From contig OY754331.1 in NCBI GenBank assembly GCA_963573305.1, positions 150,903,728 to 150,967,727 of the forward strand: DNA of 64,000 nucleotides. Direction: 5' to 3'. The notes under the pieces were generated by a model. The model saw only the letters and a program-made list of their open reading frames with translations. It was not told the origin of the DNA and did not search any database. Within the stretch, counting starts at the first letter, position 1. Each line of letters opens with the position of its first letter. Source of the stretch: Pyrrhosoma nymphula. Taxonomy: Eukaryota; Arthropoda; Insecta; Odonata; Coenagrionidae. Of this stretch, positions 22,929 through 33,934 are shown piece after piece. A program made the position numbers and the translations under genes.

Positions 22929-25577
22929 TTAGCTAATGGTTTCCTTGGCAGTGAAAGATGAGGCGAAAACTCAAAACCATTATTTAGCATTTGCATTTAT
23001 GGAGGGGGAAGGAATGGTTGGAGAGGTTAATCACTCCATCGTGAAGTACAGCACTTTTACTTTCATCTTACCACACTTTTTTCCGATTTCATTCACCATA
23101 CCATTTTCCTTCTCCCGTTCATGCGTATAAATAACAGACTGACTGCTCCTTATTTCACTTGCTTCTTGATATTGACGTGAAAACGTTGAGACCGGTTGAA
23201 GAAAAATTAATTGTGAGGAAAAATTACAAAGTTAACATTTCCTTTTACCATGGATAAGTTCCACAACGTATACTCGTCAATATTTTATTTAAATCAGAAC
23301 GAATTGATTGTATCGGTGAAGCCGTGGTAAAAGATTTCGGGGCAACAAGCTATTTTGTTGCTAAGGAGGAATAATGAGTATTTACGCGAAAATTATTAAA
23401 ATATTTTCGAAACATTCAAAACAAAACAAAAACGTACTTAACGCCAAATATAATTACGTACCAACATTTGGATGAAAAAGTCAAAGCTAATTAGGAGACG
23501 TCACTAGAAAGAACGTTTTTGATATCGCGTTGTTTCGAAATATTATTAATGCTCTTATGACATAGAAATCCTCAGATGTATGGACGTACGATTACATTTT
23601 CAAATATAACAGTTCATTTTATTACCTAATACAGCATTACACAGAAAAAAAGTGTAAGGCAGGATATACCCAGTAATTTTTTTAGAGTGATTTTTTTACG
23701 ATATTGTGATTTTTGATAAAATTCTCACTTAGTGATACAAGCAAATATAAGGAAAAATTGAGGATGTTTGGCAATTAAAAACATTTGAAAAACTTTATCA
23801 CAAGACACAATAATTTATATTCCTCAAAAGCATTATTTGGCGTCTAAAATGAATGGCTATCATTGCTCTCGGCTATTGTTTCACATTCTGTTACTTTGGA
23901 AGAACTCTGGCAATGTCAGCCAGCATTATCACTACAAGATTCTATCATTCTCTGGAAGTAGGCTTACCTATAAATTATTATTTAACCATGTATTCATTCC
24001 CCACGATTAGCCTAATTATGCATCAATAAATGTTAATAAAACTAATTAGATTAGTTATGTGTTTTCTACAGTTTGCAAAAAATAGGTTTTCTTTGGCCAC
24101 GTTCTAAGCAATGAATTTCAGATTTTTTTCGCTCTAATGCGATGTGATTTTGGCAATTTATTTTCAATTTATTAAATCTCGAATAACGTTTGCATTAACC
24201 AAGGAAGTAATTACAATATAAAAGAATGAGACGGTTTTAACTAACCGTTGCCGTGACCTAAAATGAATAATGAGTGCTACGACTAGACTGTGAACCTGAT
24301 TCCTGATGAAAGAAAAGATTATCTACTTTTTCAGTTCAAAATATTAGTATTTCAGTATGTCCAACTTAGACTATTGCCTAAAATAATGAGTTTCGGCATG
24401 ATAAGTTCAAAAAAGGTCACTCAAAGGTGCCCAGAATTCCTTGAATCCCGACAAAAGATGCATCATGCCGTTTTCTTCAAGGACCAATAAAAGGAGTGCA
24501 TCCCAGATAAGCACAGCGTATAGAGGAAAATGAAACCAAGGGTTTATCACGCCATGAGGCCACTGAGATTTTGCAATTCGAGGAGCAGAATACGAGCGGA
24601 ATAGGTAAGTGAGGCTGTTTCTGAAACCTTCGCTGGAGAACTGAGGTTTGCCTTCATCTTCCTACAAAATCCGTTGACAAAATGGGATATGTTTTTGGGC
24701 CAATATGTATACATACACAAATGTAAGTTGAAATACAGAACACATCTAAGAAAAGAATCTCTTATGTTAGATTATGAATAGCACTGGCAAAATTACGAAT
24801 ACTAAACATGCAACGCTTGTTTTTCGAGCTTTACGGAAGAAGTAGAGCAGCCATAAACAGGAATTTAAGTCAAAATTTTGAAATTTCGCAACTAATTCGT
24901 GGTGTGAAATGCTTAAGTTCTGTCTGAAATTGAATCGCCTATTAATTATTCGATCATTAAAAAAGCTAGCCAATAGACATTCTAAATTTTATTAAAATGT
25001 AAAGCATTTATCACGTGTATCTCGTGCCGGAAAAAAGATTCTAAAAAAATCTTAAAAATTATAGTACTCTCTTAACAGCTGATCAAAGGAAGCTTCCCGA
25101 AATGGGAACTCAATTCATTCAAAAATACGACTACTAATCACCAAAACCTAGATTGCAGGTAAAATCATTATTGCCATCTTGATGCATTAGAAAAAAACTG
25201 CCCTTTTCTAAGCTGTCAACCCAAATTTCAATTCTAAAAAATGTTATAAGTACGCCAGAAATAGTTAAAAGTCCATGAATAATAAGAGTATACTATAAGA
25301 GTAATAATAAGAGCTCCTTCCACTTAATTCATAAAATTAAATAACCCCCGCAGATGAATACTTTCAGACAGGAATTGTCTAATAATACTAAAAACTATTT
25401 TTTAAGGTTATTTTGTGACGATAAACAATAAAAAATACGATACACATAATGTTTGTCCTGTACTCTAGTAGAAAATAATCATGATAATAAATAAGAATAC
25501 AGGAAAAGGATCGGGCCAGCAACCGCGATTTTCACATGAAGGGAGATTCCATGTAACCTCGGTGTAGCGGAATCGGT
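22929..25577. other. no gene recognised
   Basis: AT-rich. Short open frames only (maximum about 68 codons), none with motifs. No repeat pair seen. Confidence 0.45.
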
Positions 25578-25610
25578 AGCCGGACTACCCCTAGCTGATG
25601 TAGTCCGGCT
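25578..25610. repeat. perfect 11-bp inverted repeat in a tRNA/SINE-like context
   Basis: AGCCGGACTAC at 25578-25588 pairs exactly with 25600-25610 around an 11-base spacer. Immediately upstream is ACCTCGGTGTAGCGGAATCG, which resembles the head and A-box of tRNA-derived insect SINEs. I could not find a B-box downstream, so this is recorded only as a hairpin. Confidence 0.6.
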
Positions 25611-28600
25611 CTGTACTATGTAAGGGATAAGGCCAGCTCATTCATTAAGCAGACACTATGAGTGCATCGGCAGGGTCTCCGTATCAGCCGAGTCCAAATC
25701 AAAAGAGCATGCTCCCTCATTCGCCACATTCAAGCCGTGTGATGAAATTTCGGCCACGCAATCGGCAGGAAGTGGAGACTGCCAAGCGGAGAGAAGAGAG
25801 CCAGAAGGCGACACATGTGTGTCAACATTGACGCCCTCCATGCTCACCTCAACTCCCCATGAAGTTTGGAAACATGTGCACGTCACACGTCCAAATAGCT
25901 TTTTTCACGACGACCGTACGCTTCCGTTCTTCGTAGGCTCTAACGTTAAACGTACTCACTCATTTGCTATAGCAACTTAGTTCACAATTAACTAAGATAA
26001 CTAGCAGACCTGATGCCTGCTTTGCAGGCAGTCTCTGTCTGATGTGCTCTTGAGGTGAACTTGGTGTTTTTCCTTTTTTCTGCACTACTCAACTGAAAGC
26101 AGTGGGAAATGTGGCCTGTGTGTGAGTTATACGTTTCCGAAAAGTGAAAAAACATTGAGAATAGTTTTCGAAACGTAAGTAAACGTAAGTAAAAGTTAAA
26201 AGTCATGATGTTCATTTTCTGAGCAATTCTCACTGTAGTTGACTGAGGAGAGTACCATTTTTGAGATACAGTTACTCCGAGGATTGATTAGTCATAGCCA
26301 AAAAGATGAGGGCAAAATTTCCGCCTTCTATCACACAGAGAGCAAAGGCATTTTTTGCACATTGCATTGTTTTAGATGCCACACTGGCAAATTGACTTCC
26401 CCAAAACAGCAAGCACGGGAGCAATATTTGACATACATTAACAAATACTGTATAATTAATTATCTTCGAGGTCAGTTTCTCTACATTCATGTAGCATTTT
26501 TAATTGTATAAGTAATACTTCTAAACTTTCGACGAGAAGTTTGGACCAATATTGAGACAGAGGCAAACGCAAATGTATTGAAACTTTTACGACATAGGTA
26601 TTTATCCAGGCACTTTAATGCAAGGAAAATTCTTGAGGTTCATTTCACCTACGCGAACTATTCGTATTTCTTATGAAATAAAACCAAATAAAGGAAACGG
26701 CAATATTAAACGCTTAATTGATTATATTAACGTTCAGTTTACAGAAATTTAACATGAACCTTATTGTTTTGGAGTGGCATACATTTAAACATTCACCCGG
26801 ATAATTACTAAATATCTTCATTAAATAACTTCGATTGGCACACTTAACTGAACCTATCATTTTCAACTCGACTAATTGCCGAATTTCGCCTCCATTCGCG
26901 TAAAAGTGGCTATATAACAAGGGAAAAAAGAAATGAAAATAAAGTAATACAGATATCGTAGTGCAATCAACATTTACCCGAAAAAGATAAATTTACAATG
27001 TTTATATGCCTATACGGTTTGTAACAGATTGTAATTTAATGAGTACTGTTTTTTTACTTCACCGTTGCTAACCTAAATAAATTCATCGTTGTTTAGCTGT
27101 TTTTTTTTACGGATTATGAGCTTAATAGCTAACCATTTCATTCTGCATATAATGCATGCATTTCACATGCTAACCTATATAAGTGAACCAGGGAGTCCCG
27201 AAAAACTTAGTCTCCGGAATATAACTAAATTTAAACTCTCAAAAACCACGGCTTTTTGCATTTTTCTTGCATATATTGATTAAAGACAAGCTCTCAGATG
27301 GCCTCAGTTCCTCTGTGCTAATATGCACTCCTTCGGAAAATAAACTCTCAGGCAAAATTACTCTGATCCATAAAATAAATCACATCGTTAAAGTAAAAAA
27401 ATGACTTGCTTAATGAATGAGTTATATATTAAAATCTGAAAAATACGTCCATTCAAATGCTAAATAACACCTGATTTTCGGATCAAAAATAACATATTGC
27501 GAGGTTAAACATATTTACAAGTAATAAAAACACATTTATAAAGCATATACAATGTAATATGTATATTATACATATTACATAGAAATGTGTGCCTTTAAAA
27601 TTTTACGTCATGGCGGAGCCAAAAATAAATTAATATAACCCATCTTTTGCATAAAGGTTTCACACTCAAAATGCGTGAAGATAGATAATGATGGATAGAC
27701 AAGAATCCTGGAATAGAAAGTCTTTTAAAATATTGATCCCATTTTAAGTATACATCAAGCCGCTGAGTTTTACAAGAATTGATTTTTTTAGCCCATCACG
27801 AACGTGTACCTATGCAAAATATGTTCCTCACGTAAATTATCTGGAGGACATATATTCATACATAGTGCTCAATCTAAAAAGTTATAGGGACTAATAGCAA
27901 CCGGCAGGACTACATTTAAAAAAATCTGGGCTTCTTTTTTCTTCCACTACTTTCAAAAGAGCATTATGAGTCCTTCCTCTTCTGAAAACACCAATTCAGA
28001 GAGCGTTGTTGCCTCTGTAAGAGCGTTGTTGCATCGCTCCTATAAGAGGTGCGTTATGGTATCCATACACGTCCGTTGACATTGTGCCCGTCACTATGCA
28101 ATCCACGTGAAATCCAAGACACGTCCATGTGCCATTTTGCACCGGGCGGGAAAGCGTAAAGCAATGAAAGAAACGAAGAAAAGCAAAAGATGGGCATTCT
28201 GAACACACGAAAAAAGACGAGAAAGAACTCTCGTGGCGTCCATGCAATTGAAGAAGACGATCCTATAAGGCCGCCTGTGACACAAAAGCGGCGGAGTAGC
28301 AACGTAAGCAACTTTAGATCGAGGAAATTCGAGAAGAAAATACATAGAGCCTATTGCTTCTGGTTCGGTCTCCTTATCCAAAGCACTTACAATTACAGGA
28401 CCAAACGGTAAAGTTATAATTTCAACTTTAAACACGATAGACTTCGTATGAATGTTATTGAACACAAATAGATGATTATATTAAACTAAGGAAAAAAGTA
28501 ATGAAGTAATTTGTCAGCTTTCGACACCTTTCGGTGCAAAATACATGAGATGAAGAGGAAGGAAATTTATGACGAGACTTTAAAAAGGTAGGAATAGGTT

Positions 28601-28620
28601 AAATATTTGCATCATTTTCT
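25611..28620. other. no gene recognised
   Basis: AT-rich with overlapping open frames on both strands at 27996-28465 (up to 123 codons on the minus strand, no motif). A perfect palindrome at 27552-27580 is listed separately. A short direct repeat, GAGCGTTGTTGC(C/A)TC, lies at about 28000-28040. Confidence 0.45.
27552..27580. repeat. 29-bp perfect AT-rich palindrome
   Basis: ATGTAATATGTATA at 27552-27565 is followed by a single T and then its exact complement to 27580. It could extrude as a cruciform. It is probably an AT-microsatellite relic, and no gene context gives it a role. Confidence 0.9.
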
Positions 28621-28624
28621 TTAA

Positions 28625-28905
28625 CCCATTCAATGCGGATGCCTTGAATTCAAGGCATCCCGTGCAAGCCAGAGACGCGGATGCCTTGAATTCAAGGCAT
28701 CGGTCCCTTACTTTTCTCAGTTTTCCCTAGTTCCCAAGCGTCGGCGCTGACACTTGCAACTTCCTTCCGCGTCTTAGGCTTGCTCTAGGCACACGTGGAT
28801 GAGTTTCGTTCTTTGCTGGATGTGTTTTCGTTTTATATAAATAAAATAAAAAAAACCCTTCAGCGTGGGAATAAATGTCATGTCAACAGGTCAGCATTGA
28901 ATGGG
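28625..28905. mobile_element. piggyBac-type MITE with TTAA target duplication
   Basis: TTAA lies at 28621-28624 and 28906-28909. The element's ends are CCCATTCAATGC and its exact inverted copy GCATTGAATGGG. It is 281 bp with no coding capacity. TTAA targets with CCC-initial ends are the hallmark of piggyBac mobilisation. The ends differ from the 9714-13140 piggyBac (CAC/CGATAGAACC), so a different transposase family moved it. Confidence 0.9.
28638..28701. repeat. two identical 22-bp palindromes, 42-bp period
   Basis: GATGCCTTGAA followed by its exact reverse complement (centre GAATTC) occurs at 28638-28659 and again at 28680-28701. The preceding GCG is duplicated as well. Both lie just inside the left end of the TTAA MITE, so they may be subterminal transposase-binding or hairpin sequences. 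Confidence 0.95.
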
Positions 28906-28909
28906 TTAA

Positions 28910-29911
28910 GAACGTTGCAGTTACAAAAAAACTTGAAATAAATATTTCAAATTTGGAATATTTATTTGACACCCTCCCACTCCCCTTTTTAAACATCGTC
29001 TACTTTGCTGAACGTGGGTAACCACTGCCACTAAACAGAAAGGGTCCATTTGACCTACACCTCTGCTGCAGATTTTCTCCATCGTGTATCAATGACATGT
29101 TTCCGTTACCTCTGCGGTAGGTCCCAAAACTTCAGTGAACTACGTTAAAGAAATTACTACTTGCTCATGACAGGAGGACAAGAAAGTATTTTTTATCAGT
29201 CAGCACGTTTTAGAGCCTTTTCCCATTCACGAACGAGGGAACAATATCAAAAGAGTAATAAAACTCTTGGTCTGATTTATCCTTAAAGACGTCAGTAATA
29301 CTCAAACCGTCGACATATACTAAGTTGAAAATTATTTCTCGCGCAGGGACGCAAGCAACGCATTGATGACAATCATATGGTTATACCTAATAGGTTTCGA
29401 AGTTGATCATTAATGTTATACACCCTTGGACGATATATGTTTAGCTTTAATCAACCACAATAGCGAGCTTGTAGCTTAACTATTAGATAATACAGTGAGG
29501 ATCTGTGTCAAGTGAATGCTCAGCCTAATTGCAAGCACAATACTTTTGGCGTCAGCCTAATTGCTTCAGATGGGATCCGCGTACCGTGGTAAATTGAACT
29601 TAATTTGGCGGAAGGCGTAAGTCGGAAGCAAAGGAAGTATTGAGATGGGTGATGACGCAGGATGAGCAAAAAGGACTTTCGGAGACCTGTAGCTTTCATG
29701 GACCATGCACGATATCCTGTGTCCTCCTCTTCCTCCTGGCAACGCTCAGCATGGCGATACCTTTCGTGAGGCCAAGTTTTGACAGTTAACCTTGAATCAT
29801 TTCATCGACCTCAATGCTGAGTAACCTTGATCAGAAATTATGCAACCATATTCTTTTGATGATTTTAAGTAACAACTTCGCTGCAATTTTAAACAGCACG
29901 AATCCGATTTT
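28910..29911. other. no gene recognised
   Basis: Unique-looking sequence. A short direct repeat (TCAGCCTAATTGC) occurs near 29520 and 29555. No open frame of interest. Confidence 0.45.
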
Positions 29912-30098
29912 GCCGGCCTTGGTGGAGGCGGGGTCAAGTCCCCGCCTGCTAATCCTAAGGTCGGGGGTTCGAGGCCCACTTGGGTGGTTTCTTTTCTACT
30001 CAGGGAATGGGTGTTAATGCATTAGAGTTTAATGGAAGAGAGGGCTGCATATCCCTAATTTATCCCTCAATTAAGTCTTCATGATTATTATTATTATA
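29912..30098 (+). mobile_element. tRNA-derived SINE with ATT-repeat tail
   Basis: Starts GCCGGCCTTGGTGGAGGCGG (tRNA-like head with A-box region), continues TCAAGTCCCCGCCTGCTAA, and has a clear B-box at 29965-29976 (GGGTTCGAGGCC). A tRNA-unrelated body of about 100 bases follows, ending in (ATT)n at 30083-30097. Head, B-box, unrelated body and short tandem tail are the standard SINE layout. The sequence around the B-box is close to intact, so the copy is fairly young. No second copy was seen in this window. Confidence 0.8.
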
Positions 30099-30763
30099 CT
30101 GCGGCTTGATGCAAAGAAAGAATAGCATTAGGATGAAGGTTTTCGGCCAAAAAAGCAAACACTATTCCATGCTCCATCACTTCATTAATCTCAATGTACC
30201 CTTCATTCCTGATATTCCACCATTCATCCATTCATGTGGCATTTATCTCTAGAAATTTGAGAATACCCATATTTGAAAGTATCGAGCTTTTCACGAATTT
30301 TCATTTCTTACAGCTTAGTCACCACCAACTTACATGTTATTTGATACAAATATTCTTAGACCGTGTACTTTACCAAGATTTTATTTCGATTTTACAAGTA
30401 ACTTATTCTTCCAGCAGACGCGCATTTTTCAATCACACGAGCGGGTGCGTTGTGTACGCAGTGCACGCTAAGACGCTAATAAAGAATTAATTAGGTGTTT
30501 TGTTATATAATGGTTAATTTTTCATTGGTTATCTATATTTATTTATTTACATAACTTTTCACATGTCACGTGCTTAATTATTATTTTTACATATTTTAAT
30601 AGCAGTCTACCTTGCCGAAGATACTTGTTCCTCGGCGTCTTGTAGGCACCTTCCGATCAATGTAATTTTTATCATGAGAAGATATTAAGCTAATGTATAG
30701 TGTATCAATTGTATGTGGCAAGAGTTCTGTTTTCATTGTCTAATGATTTCACGAGAATTTTTA
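30099..30763. other. no gene recognised
   Basis: AT-rich. One plus-strand open stretch of 98 codons (30194-30490), hydrophobic and His-rich, with no recognised motif. Confidence 0.4.
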
Positions 30764-31374
30764 CTATAACTGACGGTGAGTTCCATACTTTATATTTCCC
30801 ATCCATTTTCTGCCCGCATTTGAGTTACCTATTGCCAGAGTAAAACTATTTTGCGTCACATTGTGCCACACACTCAGGCCATACCTTGCTGGATTGCTGG
30901 GAATGTACCTCACGAAGCTACATTGACGTCCGGATGGATTCAACATTTCTTAAATTGCAATGTAATCACTCGTCTTGTAATTTTTTATGCAACCACTCGA
31001 AAATCGACCGTATTTCCACGAGTTTGGCTACATTTCTTCTAGTCTTCCTGATTGTAGAATCTTCCAAATTGGAGACAATACAACAGAAATCTCCTATACC
31101 TCACGGCAATTCTAGGTGCTACGATTCCGCTTCCGTCTGGATTACGTATTTTTAGAAGATTGGTTTGAAGCGGCTATGCTTTATGCCAACCAGAAATGCA
31201 CTTCTTCTTCAACTTCGGAGGCTCCTTCTTCCAACTTGCTGTACACATCCTTCCGTTCTCCTTTTGCTTCGCAATCAGAACCATCATTGTCGACGGCATC
31301 ATCTTCCTTTTCCTCTTCGTCGGAGTCCAACAGAAGCCCCGAGTTGATAGTTCCTCGGCTTCAATTTGGAACAC
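30764..31374 (-). pseudogene. second piggyBac transposase relic
   Basis: On the minus strand an acidic N-terminal block, LLDSDEEEKEDDAVDNDGSD (around 31335-31275), is followed after decayed sequence by NPSGRQCSFVRYIPSNPARY and GLSVWHN (around 30930-30860). These match the acidic N-terminus and the (F)RGRCxFxQYIPSKPAKYGIKxW block of piggyBac transposases. The distance between them is shorter than in intact proteins. The frame is broken by stops and shifts and nothing recognisable follows QNSFTLAIG. The sequence is clearly different from the 11-12 kb transposase, so it comes from another lineage. I found no convincing TTAA-flanked ends. Confidence 0.7.
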
Positions 31375-32420
31375 TAATCATTTTAAAATTAGTTTCACTA
31401 TTGTAAATTGCATTGATGCATTATTACATCATTTTTATGTAATAAAAAGTGACTCATTCTCTTGTATAAATGTAAGGAATACAGGCAAATGTACTTACGA
31501 AGATATTGTTTTCATGATCACAGCAGGTCTCCACAACACACGCATTATTTTGCTTCAGGCTAAAAATAATTATTGCCATATAAAAATAAAAATATATAAT
31601 CAGTAACTTGAAATATTTGTCGCCAACTATTATTAACAATAAAAAAGTCAATATCTTACAGAATATCAAAAAATATACGAACAGACCTCGATTGTTCATT
31701 GATTCAACGGGCCTCACAACGTACGTACTTCACGACGCGTTTCGCTTTCTTATTCCCCAAAAAATGTTTATAAGAAAATAATTTCTGCACACCACGAAGG
31801 CTATTTGTACAAATGAGGAATATAAAAGGGTCCCAAGTTGGTCCCATTACGGTAAAATGGATTAAAACGCCAAAAACCGACCGCCATGTACTCAGTACAC
31901 GTACGCGCCCGCCGGAAGGTTGAACATGAATCGCATATACGTTATCCAAAAGAACGAATTTGGTAAATAACTCACGGTAATATATGTGAAAAATTACTAT
32001 TAAAATAAAAAAATATCTCATATCTTCGATTATATTCTGGAACCATTACTTTTTAGCGAATTTTGTGGATTAAAATCTAAATTCTCAGCAGTTACGCTTG
32101 CCTATTATGATTTCTATAAGCAAGTATAAAATAAAGTATTTCGATGAAGGTCGTGCCACCAAAATAGTTCGGCAAACTTGCCCTTTAATCTCTGTTTTTA
32201 TATTTTTAAATAATAAATTGTGGCCTTGCATGTACTCACTGTTCTCGTTCATGCTAATAAAAGACGGAATAGCGTACAAAAGTGAAGATCGGAGAAGACA
32301 AAGATTGCGACCGGTAGCAATAGAATATTTTATGAAGGTGAAGGTGAAAATTCCTTCACATGAAGCGCAAAGAAAACTCCAATCGCCTATTTACTCAATT
32401 ATGCATGGATGAGAAAGGAG
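31375..32420. other. no gene recognised
   Basis: AT-rich. Minus- and plus-strand open frames of 87-105 codons (for example 31704-32021 minus) have no motif. The plus-strand 136-codon frame at 31196-31606 is partly antisense to the piggyBac relic. CACGACGCGTTTCGC at about 31722 resembles retroelement-end words but lacks partners. Confidence 0.4.
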
Positions 32421-32830
32421 GTGGAAAGAGTTACCAATCAATATATAATGCGCACAGAGGGAGTGGTGCGGGTGAATTGGTAGGAACCAGGCTAAAGGGC
32501 AGGGGAAGGGGAAGGGAATTGAAGCGAGAAATAGGGATTGAGCAAAGGAACGGGTGGGAAGGTAGGGAAGGAAACGTAGATATGGGGAGAATAAGACGGT
32601 GTGTGAGAAGGAAACGGCGAGGCGTTGGTTAAGTGTGAGCAAAGGGTTGAAGCGATGGAAGACACCGCGTTAAAGAAAGGGAAATGCGTAGCCAGAGAAT
32701 AATGTCACGTCCAGAAATACAAACGAGACGACAGGAGGGAAGAGACTGAAAAAAGTGTACGAAGAAGAAGAGTGAAGAGTAAAGCTAGGATGAAAAGAAA
32801 GCAGGAAACATAAGGCGGGCCAACAGCCAA
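32421..32830 (+). repeat. purine-rich strand-asymmetric stretch
   Basis: About 400 bases in which the plus strand is dominated by A and G in GGAAGGGAAGGG-, GAGAAAGG- and AAGAAGAAGAG-type words, without a fixed period. Open frames across it encode Arg/Gly/Glu-rich low-complexity products and are not credible genes. Similar stretches lie at 35760-35940, 36550-37110 and, on the opposite strand, 49205-49445. Confidence 0.6.
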
Positions 32831-33298
32831 AATTGTCCAGTTTAAAGGCAAGCATAGGGTCATTTATTATTTTTATTCATACTATTTATTTTACCCCCAT
32901 CCTACGAGCTCCAAAATACCTAAACATTTCAGGCTTTCCCGGCGAATACGTGTGTCGGTGATCTTTCGGAGTTTACACCGGGTTCGGGGTTTACATGGCG
33001 GCCAACGTTTCAACGCTCGAGTCAAGCATCGTCCTCAGGGCAGAGGTGAGGGCAGAGAGAGGAAGCACTGAGAAATTTCCACAAGAGCCAAAATATAATA
33101 GAAAATGGCAAAATATTATTTCAAAAATATTAACAATATTAGCAAAAGTTTAAATTTTCATAAATGAATAGAAACCACGCCTTCCCCTGAGAATTAATTA
33201 ACATTATTCAGCTCTGGCACTGAACATGGCGATATGCTGCTATATATTTGCCACGAGAATAAATCACGTTGAGAGTGCTATAAATTAATTCTCATGTT
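32831..33298. other. no gene recognised; one hammerhead-like motif
   Basis: Contains the motif at 33007-33038, listed separately, in a GC-richer block (32930-33065). That block could be the end of a decayed retroelement. Otherwise AT-rich and featureless. Confidence 0.45.
33007..33038 (-). other. hammerhead-core-like motif with canonical CTGANGA
   Basis: On the minus strand: CTGAGGA (a canonical hammerhead CUGANGA box), one C, then GATGCT pairing with AGCGTT (six pairs, two of them G-U) around a 7-base loop, then GAAAC. The extra base between CTGAGGA and the stem is not standard. Stems I and III were not resolved by eye. Penelope-like elements are known to carry hammerhead ribozymes in their terminal repeats, so this may mark a decayed one. 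It could also be coincidence. Confidence 0.4.
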
Positions 33299-33934
33299 TC
33301 ACCTACATCTACAAAATACCCTGAAAGCCACCTCAGGGGTGTGTGGCAGGGGGTAAGTATTCACCAACTATACCCTAAAGTTAGAGTAACTACGACTAAT
33401 TATGCATTAGCATACATCGCTAATGCTTGTCACGAGGCGAAGCCTCACAAGCATGTACTACACTACAGATATTATCACAATGGAGAGGGACCGTTAATAT
33501 ATATGCATTTCGCAACTACACAAATGGACAGAGACTCAAGACTTATGCAGAAAACATGCACGGTGTGCTGCTAGTACTAGGTAACAGATAAGGGTTCAAG
33601 TATTAGGGCGTACTACTACTACTAAGAGCTACACTACCTATTGACAAACCTAGATAAAAGTCACATTGGCCGCTGTTATGGTCCCTTATAGTTCGTGGGA
33701 AAAATGACATTTTAAATTTGTCCGTTCTGCAGTCTAGTTCCCTAATTTTATTCTCATGATATGATCTACCGTAGTATGTTGGATTTCGTGAAATATTATC
33801 AACGTCGTAAGATAATAGACCGGTTTGGAACTTACATAATAGATTGAGTCTAAATTTTAATCGACGGTCTGAAAGCGTTTCCCATCCCAATTGCTGCAAA
33901 AGGTCAGTAACACTTACGAGATTATCATAACTTG
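33299..33934 (-). pseudogene. LINE 3' end: RT C-terminus plus 3' UTR, minus-strand copy
   Basis: The minus strand reads LLQQLGWETLSDRRLKFRL, LLCKFQTGLL, GRSYHENKIRELDCRTDKF and MSFFPRTIRDHNSG. These are the C-terminal L-GW-xL-xRR and FFPRTIxxWN motifs of CR1/L2/jockey-type LINE proteins. About 250 bases further on, 33350-33300 reads CCCCCTGCCACACACCCCTG and AGGTGGCTTTCAGGGTATTT, then a TGTAGATGTAGG end. That is the same 3' UTR and tail as the plus-strand copy at 49535-49829, so both belong to one family. The copy is 5'-truncated. Confidence 0.82.

Noticed and set aside
29797..29979. Minus-strand 60-codon frame starting MGLEPPTLGL
   Set aside because: Antisense of the tRNA-derived SINE head; this kind of peptide is a known artefact of SINE annotation.
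29912..29990. Functional tRNA gene
   Set aside because: It has A/B-box-like words but cannot fold into a complete cloverleaf, and it continues into a SINE body and ATT tail.
31196..31606. 136-codon plus-strand open frame
   Set aside because: Its first half is antisense to the acidic region of the piggyBac relic, and the rest is AT-rich with no motif.
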